Counted from the stretch's first letter, positions 38,701 to 50,411 are shown. The stretch: 64,000 nt of DNA from Gaeumannomyces sp. JS-464 (GCA_002197995.1 NGZR01000001.1:3720001-3784000); one strand, 5' to 3'. Notes: generated from the sequence alone by a model not told the origin. A program made the numbers and translations.

Positions 38701-38837
38701 ACATCGCCGAGGTGGAGGTCTCCAGAGAGGAGGCGGACCGCATGATGCGCGAGAACGAGGCCCGGGCGCCGGGGCGGCGGCACCAGCTGTACCGGCGCAG
38801 CGACGTATTTTGCATAGATCTGACGGACGAGCCTTGA
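35758..38837 (+). CDS. GEN1: GEN1/Yen1 Holliday-junction resolvase (XPG/Rad2 family)
   Basis: Structure-specific nuclease that resolves Holliday junctions and 5' flaps in the nucleus. About 1000 aa. Exon 1 is only 14 nt (35758-35771, ATG GGT ATT CCG GG), then a 71 bp intron (GTACGT...AAAG), then exon 2 from 35843; the join gives MGIPG-IYQEIGPGDRIS. Domains: XPG-N (AIDISIWQFQAQAAKGG, FVFDGPNKPAMKRGRR), XPG-I (DAPGEAEAECALLQ, VLSEDVDTIMFG) with the acidic catalytic residues, helix-two-turn-helix with GGDYDPDGIPGCG, and a chromodomain-like region ending near LGVVDIDLD. The long low-complexity tail is typical of the family. The reading frame meets TAG at 38676-38678, but the conserved family ending (SFIVEEE, GYIAEVEVSREEADRMM, YRRSDVFCIDLTDEP) follows, shared between two frames. 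I place the true stop at 38835-38837 and read the TAG as the product of two compensating frame errors between about 38600 and 38690. Confidence 0.88.
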
Positions 38838-39279
38838 GGGCCCTGCTGTCCAAGCTTACGTCTATCCAGGTATTCGTTAGATAGCCACTTGTTTTAGGAG
38901 TAGCATCATTATGGTAGTCCTGGAGTGGCTAAAGGCTCACGTGCTTCGATCCAGCTGCTCTGATACCATGGAAGGCGCAGAGCCCGCCGGGGAGCGGCTT
39001 GAAGTCTCGTGGCTGGCAAAAGGCAGGCAGAGCTGAGGTAGATCCTTGTGTGCCTATGCCGACGCATCCTCCAATACCTGGTTTTGTGAGCCACGGCCCT
39101 TTCAGCTCTTGGCCAATAGAGCCCCGCGGGGTATCGCGTTGGGTGCCGGGCGCTGTTGAGCTGCGGTGTTGGAATTACGTGGTTGGCTAAGAGGGAGAGG
39201 TCTGCAAGTTTGCAGCCCAACGGCGCCCAAAGGGCTGCACACTTATATACCCAGACTTTTAACCACGGATACAAAAAAG
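38838..39279. other. Intergenic, GEN1 3' flank / HET gene promoter
   Basis: 442 bp with no supported coding sequence on either strand. It marks the boundary between housekeeping genes and the accessory island. Confidence 0.5.
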
Positions 39280-41501
39280 ATGGTGAGCTGTCCCAATTCC
39301 CGACTATGGTTATGTGAAGGCTGGGAGCCTGACAAGACTCTGCCGCCCACAGTCACAATGCCTCGCATCTGCAAAGCCTGCGAGCGGATGTTCCACCCTG
39401 TATCGCCAGCCCCCATATATAGACTATTGTCCTCTCGGGGAAAACATCATGGCGAACTCGCCGAGTGTCAGCAATCTGCCGCAGAACATTGCTTTATCTG
39501 CAGCACTATTTGGAGCATGTTTGCGGAAGAGCAGCCAAAAGAACAGCCAGATGACGGGCCAGGACATGACGCGTTAACCGGTTTGCAGAACCGCTTGGAG
39601 ATGGGCCCTTTCGAAGGTTCGCGGAAATCGTTCACTCGCTATGAACTCAGCAAATCGTTGTTTGCTTCAAACGTGTCGGTCAATATATCGATCTCCTCGA
39701 CCGGAAAGTCGGTTGGAGAGTTCGATTTACGACCGCTGCAAGGTGAGAGCTCAGGCATCGTCCGCATAGCCTGCCCCATATGCAATGATGTGCTAAACAA
39801 TGATAGGCTACAAAGAGGTGGTGGACGCAGCTGTGCCCTTAGATAGCGTGGACTACATGGCTAGCCACCCTCCATTCAGTGCCGACTACGCCCAGGCATG
39901 GCTCAAGCACTGTCTGGAAAATCACAAAAGATGCAGGGCGGTCAGCTTCGGGGCGGCTAAGCAGCTTCCTACCCGATTGATAGAAATCGACACACCAAGC
40001 CCTGGCGACATGCGAGTGGTACGGACGGATACCTTGTCGTCGCTGCAGCAAACGGACCTCCAATACGCAACTCTCAGCCACTGTTGGGGTGGATCCAATC
40101 CCAAAAAGCTCGACGAGTCAACCCTGGAAGAGTTCGAGCGAGGAGTTCCCATCTCTGGCATGGGCCGGACTTTTCGCGACGCCATCATCTTTGCCCGCGG
40201 CCTGGGCATTCGGTTTATCTGGATCGATTCGCTCTGTATCCAACAGAATTCTCAGGATTGGCTCCTGGAGAGCCCCCGGATGGCCGCAGTCTACGGCGGG
40301 GCTCTCATCAACCTGGCTGCAACGGCCGCGGCGAATACAGACGCCGGACTATTGCCAAGGAACACCAAGCTCAGGCATGTCGGACCGACGGTAGTCACGG
40401 TCCGGGAAACGACATTCGAGGATGGCGAATATATACTGTCCGAGCCGTCCTACGAGTCGAGGGCCTTTCTAGGCCAGCCGTTGATGTTGCGAGGGTGGGT
40501 GTTTCAGGAGCTCTTCCTGGCCTCGCGGATTCTGCATTTTTGCGAGGCCGAGATGTTCTGGGAATGCGGCGAACTGATTGCATCTGAGACATATCCGGGT
40601 GGCTTGCTTCAATTTGGGCAGCCAAACTACTGGATGTGGAGAGAGCTTATTCGACAAGCAAAAGAGCTCTCGCTAGGAGCCCCCGGCACAGATAAAGCCG
40701 TCAAAGACGGTCGACTTTTGGTCCTATGGGCCGGCGTCGTCGAATATTACAGCCGGTGCCATTTGACATTCCAAAGCGACATCCTTGTTGCGATATCTGG
40801 AATCGTCAAGTTCCTACAGGAAACCTACGAGGGCGAGTACTGCGCCGGCCTCTGGAAAGCAGACCTTGGCCTCCAGCTGCTCTGGACGTGCGTGTCTCCG
40901 TCCAGCCTGGAGAGGCGGCGGCCGCCGACGGTGTCCTCGGCGCCGACCTGGTCCTGGGCCAGCGTGACCGGCCCCATTAACACGAGCAGCTGGGCGGCTT
41001 TGAGACACGACCGCGAACCTGGCGGTCGCGGTCCGAGGCTGCCACATCGAGTACCGCACCATGGACACCACCGTCGGGATCCGCCGGGCCCGCCTGCGCC
41101 TGACAGGCTGGGTCATGACGGCACGGCTGAGGAGGGATGACGTCGGCAAATGGAGCCTCTTCGTCAATGGCGGCTGGACTGGCGGGAACCCTTCCGGAAG
41201 TGACGTTGATGTTCAACCCGACGGCGCCGATATCCCCAACCACCGGGTCCATATCCTTCTGGTGAGCGAGGATACTAGCCGCATGAAGCGGAACTGGAGG
41301 CGACTCCACTGTCTGCTGCTTTGCCCTGCCGGCGGCCTCAGGGGCCACTTTTACAGGCTCGGGGTTGTGGAGGTTCCGCGTATTGTTCTCGGAAGAGTTG
41401 CGGACGAAGGGTGCACCGCCATTGGCAAGTTTAAGAACGAGCCCTGGATGGAGTACGAGTCCCGCGGGAAAGACGGGCGCTGCGTAATCGTCGTGGTATA
41501 G
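39280..41501 (+). CDS. HET-domain protein (heterokaryon incompatibility)
   Basis: Fungal HET-domain protein; studied members trigger programmed cell death on non-self recognition, and the HET domain is a TIR-like effector. About 719 aa. Exon 1 is 39280-39742, exon 2 is 39807-41501, with a 64 bp intron (GTGAGA...TGATAG). The N-terminal part has a cysteine-rich block (CKACERMF, HCFICSTIW). The HET domain spans about residues 240-400 with LQYATLSHCWGG, GMGRTFRDAIIFARGLGIRF, IWIDSLCIQQNSQDWLLESP and MAAVYGGALINLAATAAAN; further on LMLRGWVFQELFLASRILHF and PTWSWASVTGP. The start is the first ATG of the frame; MPRICKAC at 39358 is an alternative. One frame break near 41000 separates the HET-containing part from the C-terminal 150 residues, which stay open and end in KDGRCVIVVV. 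It lies tail-to-tail with the NACHT-ankyrin gene. Confidence 0.9.
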
Positions 41502-41670
41502 GAAAGGTGGGGGTGGGAGGTGTATGTTATCGGGATGCCGCGTGGATACAGTTAGTTATCGACCATATTAGTCAGATAAAAGAAAGTATAAAATACAAAA
41601 TGAACACTTAATTAAGCCCCATGCTGGCCCGCAGCCAATATAAACGAAAGAAAGTGCCTTCAACTGCCTA
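41502..41670. other. 169 bp between convergent stops
   Basis: Space between the stop codons of the HET gene (plus) and NACHT-ankyrin gene (minus). It is A/T-rich with AATAAA-like sequence on neither strand clearly dominant. Too short for two separate 3' UTRs of usual length, so the transcripts probably overlap in antisense. Confidence 0.5.
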
Positions 41671-44600
41671 TTACAAATGGTTCCCCGACCTCTGCCTCTC
41701 GGCCTGCTCTGTCAGCTGCTCTTTCGTCCTGTCACTCAACTTCTCGACCATCTCCAGCGGCGTCTTCGAGTCCGAGTCCTGCAGCAGGACGCTGGCGCCA
41801 GCCTCCAGGAGGATGTCGACCGCCTCGTCGTGCCCGAGCAGGCACGCCCAGTGCAGCGCCGAGCGCTTGACGTCGTCGGTGGCGTCGACGTAGGCCTGCG
41901 CCGCGAGCAGCCGCACGACAGCCGCGTGGCCGCCCATGACGGCCAGGTGCAGGGGCGTGCAGCCGTCCTTGAGCCGGGCCCGGTCCGGGTGCGCGCGCTC
42001 GTCGAGCAGGAGCCGGACCGCGCCCTCGTGCCCGCGCTCGGCCGCGTGGTGCAGCGCCGTGACCTGCGAGTCGCCCATCGCGTTCACATCGGCGCCGCGC
42101 TCGACGAGGAGCCGCAGGATCTCGGTCAGCCCCTTCTTGGCGGCCACCTGCAGCGCGTCGTCCTGCACGTATGGCTGCGCGCCTATGGGGATCTGGGGCA
42201 CCTCGTTCAGGATGAGCCTGACCGTGTCGATGTCGCAGCAGCCTGCCAGCACCCTGTTCAACAGGGTGCCGCAGGTGCTGTGGCGCTCGTCGTCCCAGTG
42301 GAGGAGCCTTTTGGTGACGGAGAGCTCGAGGGAAGGGCGCTTGGCTTCCGTCCACGCAGGTCCATTGACCATGAAATGGCCCCCTCCATCCTCTGCCTTG
42401 TTTGGGCACCATGGGAGCACGTACATTTGGTTCAGTGAATGTCTCAGTGAGTTATCCAAGCCATCGTCCTCTGAAATAATATCCGGCAAACACTGATACC
42501 ACTTTTCCATGGTCCGCTTGACATGGCGAGGAACAGCCTCAATCAGGGCACGTAGGATACTGGTGTTGCCGACATCAGCAGCATAGTGGCCAGGCATATA
42601 CCGCTCCTTGTCGGTCCTGTACGCGAGAGCGCCTGCATCCAAGAGACAGCGAACGGCGGCTAGGTTCTCAGGTTTGGCGCGAGCTGCGAAGTGGAGTGCA
42701 GTTTCGCCGCCATCCGTCTGCGAGTCGACGAACTTGGCGTCCTTGTTGACCTTTAGGATCGATTCGATGTTCTTCGCACTGGCGGTGGCGGCGACGTGAA
42801 GTACCGTCTTTCCATCGCCGTCTCTGAGTGGGACGGCTGCCCACGTGCGTTCGTGCTTGAGGATCGCTTCGACGACCTCGTCGTGGCCACGCGAGGCTGC
42901 GACGTGGAGTGGAGTCTGACCTTGATGGTTGGCTGGGACCTCGGCGCCGGCCTCGAGTAACTCCCGGACCGTAGCTACGTGGCCCTGCTCGCTGGCCAGG
43001 TGAAGCGGCGTCCTGCCCCAAGTATCGTCTGCGTTGATCACCTGCGCCGCCTCTTTGTGTGCCAGAATGGCGCGGATTATTTCGGGGTCGGTCAGCTCCG
43101 CCGCGTAGTGCAGAGGAGTGTGTCCGATTTCGTCCGAGGCTGAGATATCTGTTCCGTCCTCCAGTTGACGCCGGACATCCTTGAGTGATTGCGACAGGAC
43201 TGCCAGATGGAGAGGGGTCCTCCCGACATGTTTATCCAGGTCCGAGCCGTCAGAGGTTTCGAGCGACTTCTCATGATCCTCTATCGACTTTACCGCGCGT
43301 GCGTGACCGCGATTGCGAGCGCACATGAGAGGCGTCATTTTGTCTATGTCGAGGCACTTTGTGGGGGCCCCTGCAGCCAGCAATGCGTCCACGATGTCAC
43401 TGTGGGCTTCGCCTGTCCCGGATGCGGCGATGTGTAGAGCTGTCTGGCTGCGCCAGTTGCGCTGTCCCAGATCGAGCGATGATCGCTCGGGATATTCCCC
43501 CAAAAGGATCTTCGCAATCGCGAGGCTCCCGTTCTCCGCGGCCGTGTGAAGGGACTCGTCTTTAGGAACCGCCCCGTGGTCCAAGAGAAGTCTCACGGCT
43601 CCAGTATGCTTGTTGGCCACGGCCAGGAGCAGGGCGGACCAGCCATATTCGTTGCGAACGCCCACCGGAACTCCACGGGCGATGAGGCGTGATATCAACT
43701 TATCAGTTGCAGGAGGCTGGCCCACAACGCGGCGCAGTGCGGCATGCAATGCAGTGCCACCTGACCCCCCTCCCATCAAGAGCTTTGGATCTGCCCCATG
43801 ATCGACGAGAATGTCGACGATATCCTCCTGTCCCTCGCGGAGCCATGCGCCCGCAATATGAAGAGCACTGAGGCCAGCCCAATCTCGGAGGTCTTGATCA
43901 ATCTTCTTGCCGTTGTGACTGGCTTCAAGGAGGACAGGGACGATGTCGACGTGGCCGTACATCACAGCAAATCGGAGAGGAGTCCGAGTCCATAGGTCCA
44001 GGATTGTGAAGTCGGTCCCAGCCTCCAGGAGCCTCTTGACAACCTCGAGGTGTCCTCTGCCGGCTGGCTTGAAGATAGGGGTTTCCCTTCTGCGATCAAG
44101 AGCGCTGGGATCGGCCTTGTTCTCGAGGAGGCAATTGACGACGTCTATGTTCCCTTTCTCGGCGGCGAAGTAAAGGGGAGTCCGGTCTGACTGCTCTCTC
44201 ACTTCTGGATCGAGCTTCCGATCTTCGAGGAAGTACCTGACCAGCTCCAGGTTCGACGCGATGCAGGCCTTGTGGAGAGCCGTCTGGCCGACGGCGTCCT
44301 TGGCGTTCGGATCCACTCCAGCTTCGCAGAGGAACTTGACGGTGTCGACTGAGCCCTTGCGGGCAGCCTGGACCAGGGGTCGGCCGCAGTGCTCCTTTTG
44401 GTTCGGGTCGTGCTTGAGAAGAACCTCGACCACGGCAAGGTGCCCGTTCTCGATCGCCAAGCTGATGGGCGGGTCGGGCTGCATGGAAGCATCTGAGGAA
44501 GACGCCGCCCCTGGGGTCGGGCCCGGCAGGACGTGGGCGCCGGCATCCAGGAGAGCCCGGACGCACTCGACGAATCCCAGCTGGCACGCGATGTGGAGAG

Positions 44601-47600
44601 GAGTGAACCTGTGCCTGTCGGCGACGTTGGGGTCCGCTGGCGGCGCGGCGCTGGGACCCGCGGATTTGTCCGTTCTCTTGAGGAGCTCAGCCAGCGCGCG
44701 ATGATTCCCGCGGCGTGCAGCCTTGTGCAGGGGAAAAGAGCCGCTTTTGTCCGTCACGTCGGCCCTGGCGCCGGCGTCGAGGAGATTTCTGACCATGTCG
44801 GATGGGTCCTCGGGCTGTCCGGCTGCGATGTGCAGAGGAGTGCTGCCGGTGGCATCTTTGGCGTTGCAGAAATCCGAGACGAAGAGACGGCCCAGATCGT
44901 TGAGGTTGAAGAGGGCTGCAATATGCAGCGGGGTTGGGCGAACAGCGAATGGCCGAGGCTGCATGGAGGCGCTGCCAGTGATATCGCCCGAGCCGCTGTG
45001 GCTGTGGGCGCTAAGGTCGAAATAGGCACCGAAGCGGCGATCGATTCCGGCCCGCTCATCGACCCAGCAGCTGAACAACGAATCGTCTCTGCAGAAGTAA
45101 TCGAGCGAGTCGGCCTTCTCCTTGTCATCTCGGATCAGAGAACCCCATCTTTTGATGTGCGCCTGCCACTCGAGCACCGCGTAGTCCCGCAGCGGGCGCA
45201 CCAATTCCGCGCGGGCGTCGTCGTTGATTGCCGATCCCGCGGCCTTCGGACATGGGGCCAAGACCAGACCAAGGCAAGTGACGCACACCAGACCAGTGAG
45301 ACCGTGGGCCACAGGCGGGTTGACTTGGAACTTGGGCGGGCACCGGACGTCCTCCGCGCCCGTGTGCTTGGCCTTGAGGAAGTCGGCAAACGTGGTGTGC
45401 ACGATTCGAACGGTCTTATCCTTCCCGATCGCCACGAAGGGCCAGCAGTACTGCTTGAGGAACCACTTGAACCGTTCCTCTTCCAGGTGGATCAGTGATC
45501 CCAGCCGAGGGCGGTCTCGGCCCGGGCCATTCTGGTAGGTTCTCCGGATGGTGTCAACGGCAAAAAGAACACTCAGGGTCGGTGGCGATCGGCAGGTGAC
45601 CAACCATTGGAAGACTCGCACGGCAAAATCCTGTGCGCCTTTGGTCTCAATGGCGGCAAGCGTGTTGGCGTACAGCTCGTCGAGCTTTCGGGGAAGTTCT
45701 TCGACTTTCTGCAGCAGATCTTCCTTCGTTCCCGGATCACGCTTCAATATGTCGAAGACCAGCCTTGCGTAAAGAATCATGCCCTGGAAGATGAACGAGC
45801 TTGCTTAGTCCTGTTCAGAAAGTCGGTAGGTAGAGGCATGCATGTAGCTGCTTAGGCGGGTTTGCAAAGTTTGGCTGCTCGGGCAGGGCCAGACTTCGAC
45901 TCGACTCACATCGGATTTTTGTAGGACGCGCTCGCCAACCTCTTCCATACCCTCTGGGAAATTGCTATCTTCGTCCTTGATTCGAAAATCGATATAGGAA
46001 CGGATATCCTCGTTCACCGCCCCCTTGTGGTCGCTCAACTGGAGCTGTGCGCTTCGGATGAGCTCGTCCTTCTCGACAGCTGTGTCAACCTCCCTCCTGT
46101 ACCGACTTGTGATGAAGACATAGAGGTTGGGGATGGCCGTCAGCGCGTTCATCAACCCCTTGAGCTCCCGTGGACTGGCCTCGGCACACTCGTCTAGAGC
46201 ATCGATGACGATGATGGTGGTTTTGCCCAAGATCTCGAGGACCGCGCAGAGCGCTTGCTTGTAGTCCTCTTCCCTGGGAATGGCAATCTGGTAGCATGTC
46301 TGCCAGACCTTGTCGAAACAATCTTGTTTTGCCTTCATGTCTTTCACACCAGTTCGAGGGAGGGAGCTCAGGATCTGGTGCAGTATTGTTTGGTAGAACC
46401 TCTTGAGCGACTTTTTATCTTCGGATCCGTCCCGGGAGCTGAAGAAAAATGCAGCCACAAGGTGGCCACAGTGTCGGAGATAGTCGCGCATATACTGCTC
46501 GAGTGATTCCATGTCCAGTTAGAGATTTCAGCGAACCCGTAACACTTCTGACCAATAGCACAAAGAACAGAATCCCTGTGAGAGGCAGGCAAATACCACT
46601 TACATGTGCAATAAACGTCTTCCCCGATCCAGGATCACCATATACCCAGAGAAAGCGACTATCGCGAGTCCACCGTGCCCAGGTAGTGAACATTGGCTGT
46701 TGGGTGAGCCACACACAAGTTCCTGGAAGGGGCTCCTCTGGCTCGAACTTGAGCCCTGTGTCAAGCTTCTTCAGGAGCTTGAGATCTCGGTCGTCTGTCG
46801 TGACGGGTATCAGAATAAGACAACGATCGCGATTAAATTTGCACACAAAGCGTGGATATAGTCTACCTACATAGCACAGCGAGCTCCTTGCCGTCATTGC
46901 CTGCGGTAAAGAAAAGGAAGTTGGTAGGTCAGAGACTCTGGTTCCCGGAGTTATCACACCCACTGCCTAATTTGCCTACTTGTCTTCTCGTCAATCATGG
47001 ACTGCATCCGGTGCAGGATAGACTTGTAGCTTGCATCCCTTGCGTCCTCGAACTTGTTGAGGCCGAAGTGGTCGGTGTCGAGAACCACATAATCGGAGTC
47101 GTATCGGCTGGCGCTCATTCTATCAACAACCTGGAGCGACAGAAAGATGGAGCTGTGTTAGTCAACACGGACTATTAAGGACCAAGGGTGCGCAACTGCC
47201 ACTTGCCTGCCGGACAGGAAAGCCGAGGATCATGTTCTTCTTCCCCTCGATGAAGTCACAGGTCGGGACCCCAGAACAGGACTTTGTAAAATCTTCCAGT
47301 AGCTTTCTGGCAAAGGAGCTGCCAGGGTCCAAATGCGACAGGAGATCAGTACTCGCGCCTTCCCAGTAGTGGAACAAGCAGTAAAGCTTTCCCAGCAGCG
47401 TATAATCGGAGCCTCCGTGCGGTGTCCCCAGGAAAATAACACCTGCTACACTATTCTTGATACTCTCGTTGCGTCTCTTGAGTATATTGCTTGAACCTGT
47501 GGGCTGTGAAGCAGACACGAGTGCCTAGGTGGATGTTAAATATTTTCCGTTAGCTTGAGCCTCTCCCCGTCGACGACAATCTCCTACACAATGGTGGAAG

Positions 47601-48353
47601 TTCTTTCTAGAGTGGACTGTCAGGCAACGGCGGGACAGGCACTTACCGATTTGATGATGAGACCGCCAAAACTATGACCGATGAGTAGGAACGGGCGTTT
47701 TCTTTCCTCGTATGTAATCCTTACGCTATCTAAAGCGTTTAGGAGGTCGTTGCCATAGTCTTCCAGTGTTTTGACGAGAGCGTCGCTCTTCCACCTGGAG
47801 TTGTGTCGAAATGTCATGACGCGAGCCGTGCAGATGTCGTTCGGGAGGAAATCGCGTAGCCAGAGCTTCTGGGACTTCTTGTGCGTCCACGTTGTCGTGA
47901 CCGATGAACCCAGTCCATGTACTGCCACAATGCTAGGAACCAGTGAGGATGTTAGAGGCCATTTTCTTGCACCTCGCAATGAGGCATGGGGTGCAGAGGC
48001 TTGAGGTTATGCGCATCCACATACTCGACAGTAGGTTCCAGGGGTTTTTCTGCGTTGGTCGGTGTGTACAGAATAGACATTGCCTCGGGGTTCTCCAGTC
48101 CAGCAGTTCCTGGGGTCTTTTGTTCACCATTATTGGATGGCAGCATTCTCTTGAGGGGCGACATCAAGATGAGGATGGTAAAAAGAACGAATGGCGCCAT
48201 CAAGGCTCCGAAGCCATCGCGGGGAGCTAGAAGGCTGACGATAAAACAGATCAAGATGACAAAAAAGTTTCGGATCGAGGGCTGGGTACGAATCGAGAGG
48301 ATGGCGAGGGCGAGCGCCCCCATGGGCAGAAGTTGGGATACCGAGGCAGTCAT
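41671..48353 (-). CDS. NLR-type receptor: membrane region, alpha/beta hydrolase, NACHT, about 27 ankyrin repeats
   Basis: Fungal NOD-like receptor of 2000 aa, the only large multi-exon gene here with no frame break. Exons: 48353-48025, 47932-47647, 47524-47207, 47130-46980, 46900-46871, 46794-46604, 46494-45910, 45783-41671. Residues 1-70 hold about three hydrophobic segments (LALAILS, FFVILICFIVSLLA, APFVLFTILILM). Residues 110-330 form a SERAC1/PGAP1-like hydrolase: IVAVHGLGSS, nucleophile Ser about 197 in LIGHSFGGLI, FLGTPHGGSDY, and a His in DTDHFGLNKF. NACHT: P-loop VYGDPGSGKTF at about 424-431, Walker B TTIIVIDALDECAEA at about 527-540, FITSRYRRE, then GMILYARLV. Winged-helix-like linker HTTFADFLKAKH follows. 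Ankyrin repeats run from about residue 914 to 1985 and are mutually divergent. Intron 3 is GC-AG (CAG|GCAAGT). Known members sense non-self by the repeats and activate the N-terminal domain. Start ATG 48353 (gtcaagATG) opens the hydrophobic region. Confidence 0.92.
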
Positions 48354-49013
48354 CTTGACTTCTGCGAGTAGATGGCAGTATCCTTCTGTGTTATAATATT
48401 GAGAATGGCAATGATCTTGCTCAAATCTAAGACACTTGGGTACTTGCACCTCAGAGAAGGAAAAGAAGAGCTAGTGATCACTGCACAAAGGCATCTCGCT
48501 TTTTATGAAAGCCAGAACGCGCAAGAAACGTTGAGGGACACGAGAGAGAACGGAGGCGGGAGCATCCACGACCCAATACGACGCCATGGGCGCGACAGGG
48601 CAACTAGCATACATCAACACAATACGGGAAGGCAGCCAATACAAAGTGAGGTGACGAAATGTAGGCCCAATTGGGAGAACGTGATAGAAAAAGGAGGTGC
48701 CCGGTTTGGTGTTGGAGGCCTGGACCCTTGGGCTCCTCCCGCATGCCAAGCAAGCCACAGCTGGTAATAACTTCTGGTATTGGCTCGGTTGATCTCGGGC
48801 TTCCGCGGGGGTTTGAGCTGGTGCTTGGCAAGGGCCAATATTCGCGCATCAGTCATGGCGCTAACGATAAAGAAGGAAAGTATGTGGCGCAGGTATGGGT
48901 AAGGCTGTCTGCCGGCGTGCCTTCCTTTCCATGGGGCTCTTATCTTGCACTGCTACAAACCAAGTTTGTTGCTCACACGTCGTTTGCACCGGCCGACGCC
49001 ACCTCGGAGCACG
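48354..49013. promoter_or_regulatory. Divergent promoter region, NACHT-ankyrin / DUF6601-like
   Basis: 660 bp between two divergently transcribed island genes. No coding pattern. The arrangement allows shared regulation of receptor and membrane protein, though no site could be identified. Confidence 0.5.
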
Positions 49014-50064
49014 ATGGACAGGCCGCCGTTCGATGTCGGCGACGAGCTGTGCGGAAAGTTGGAACTCCAGCACGGGGTAATTCGGCGAAAAAAAGGCGAC
49101 CAGAACTCCAGGGGCGGCCACACAGATGACCATCCCGTCGCTCCCAAGAAGTATCTCCCCGGAGAGCCGCGTGTGCAGCTGCCATCGGGCGACGGCACGG
49201 GCGCCGACGGCGGAGGCGTCGCCAAGATCCTGCTGGACGAGCTCATCACCCCGGACCTCGACGCGCTCGCCCCCAATCTCTGGCTCGTCGCCAAGCAGGA
49301 CAGCAGACACGTCTCGTCCCTGACCAAGCAGCTCACCCGGGGCCGGCAGGTCGTGGTGACCGAAGACCCGGGGCTGCACCTCGTCTGGATCTACGACCGC
49401 GTGTTCGTCAAGCCGCTGCCAAAGTACCTGCTGTCGCACGCCTTCTGGGAGCACTACCTCCTCTCCGAGCGGTCGCCCGTCCCGGCGGGCGACCGCCAGA
49501 GCCTGCTGAAGGCGGCCCACGGGTTCTTGCGGTCCTATGCGTACCTCGTCCCCACCGCTCCGACTTCGCCATCGCGTCCAATGGGGACGTGCCACTGGTG
49601 CCCAAGGGGATCGGCTATGCCCGATTCGTCAATTTCATCAGCAAATTCGAGGTCCTGGACGGCAGCGTGTCCCCCGCTACCACTATGGCGAGCTGCGGCT
49701 GACGCGGCTGAACTTCTGGAGCAAGGTCCTCCTGCGCAGGTGGAATTACCGCAAGGTGCACTGGCAGTACGGCGCGTACGTTGCCCGCTACTATGCCCCT
49801 CTCGCGTTCCTGTTTGGCTTTTTTGCGCTTTTCCTCGGCGCCATGCAGGTCATCTTGGCTGTGCAGACCATTGTCGGGTCGGGGGAGTCGTGGTTGAACT
49901 TTGCTGTGTTCTCTCGGGGGTTTGCTGTCTTCACCATCGTTTTGACCGCTGCCATTACTGTTTTCATCTTGTTCAGTGTCCTGGCGCTGTCGCTCCGCGA
50001 GCTGCTTTTCGCCCTGAACGACCTTCGGAAGAAGCGGAGCTCGGCGGCACAACAGTTGGCTTAG
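49014..50064 (+). CDS. DUF6601-like fungal membrane protein
   Basis: Uncharacterised fungal family, which I recall as DUF6601; function unknown. About 350 aa, no intron. Start MDRPPFDVGDELCG (49014, cacgATGgac). Conserved blocks: DALAPNLWLVAKQDSRHVS, QLTRGRQVVVTEDPGLHLVW, IYDRVFVKPLPKYLLSHAFW, GFLRSYAYLV, then RYHYGELRLTRLNFWSKV, LLRRWNYRKVHWQYGAYVAR. Two or three C-terminal hydrophobic helices follow (YYAPLAFLFGFFALFLGAMQ, FAVFTIVLTAAITVFILFSV), so it is probably a tail-anchored or multi-span membrane protein. Two one-base losses, near 49555 and 49672, both in runs of C, split it over three frames; restoring one C at each rejoins the family blocks. Divergent from the NACHT-ankyrin gene and convergent with the membrane-ankyrin gene. 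Confidence 0.75.
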
Positions 50065-50411
50065 CTTGCTGGCCGAACTGATGTTGATTCCGTTTTTTTA
50101 TACGTGGCAGCCAATGTACCTAAATACACTCGATCCGTTCTCCTCGCGAGCCGACTCCAGAATCCTGGAATCACGCCTGAACGTTGTTGGCGTGGGACTC
50201 GCGTTACAGGGGCCAAACAAGCTTCTCCACACAATAGTAACGCAAAGTATTTGACAGCCAGGTTATATTCGAATCCATCCCTGAATTTCCCACCCCGTTT
50301 CTTTTTTTCTTCTCCCCCACATTTTCAACCCTTCTATTCGCCTCGTTTTAGGTACCTACCTATCTAGGTGGGGGCAAGCGGTAGGTGGTGGGTGGGGAGG
50401 TGGTCAAGTCG
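50065..50411. other. Convergent intergenic
   Basis: Region between the DUF6601-like stop and the membrane-ankyrin gene end. CT-rich at 50280-50350 and containing TAGGTACCTACCTATCTAGG at 50350-50369. No gene seen. Confidence 0.5.

Noticed and set aside
41677..42438. Plus-strand open frames opposite the ankyrin repeats
   Set aside because: Mirror images of the NACHT-ankyrin exon; no family motif.
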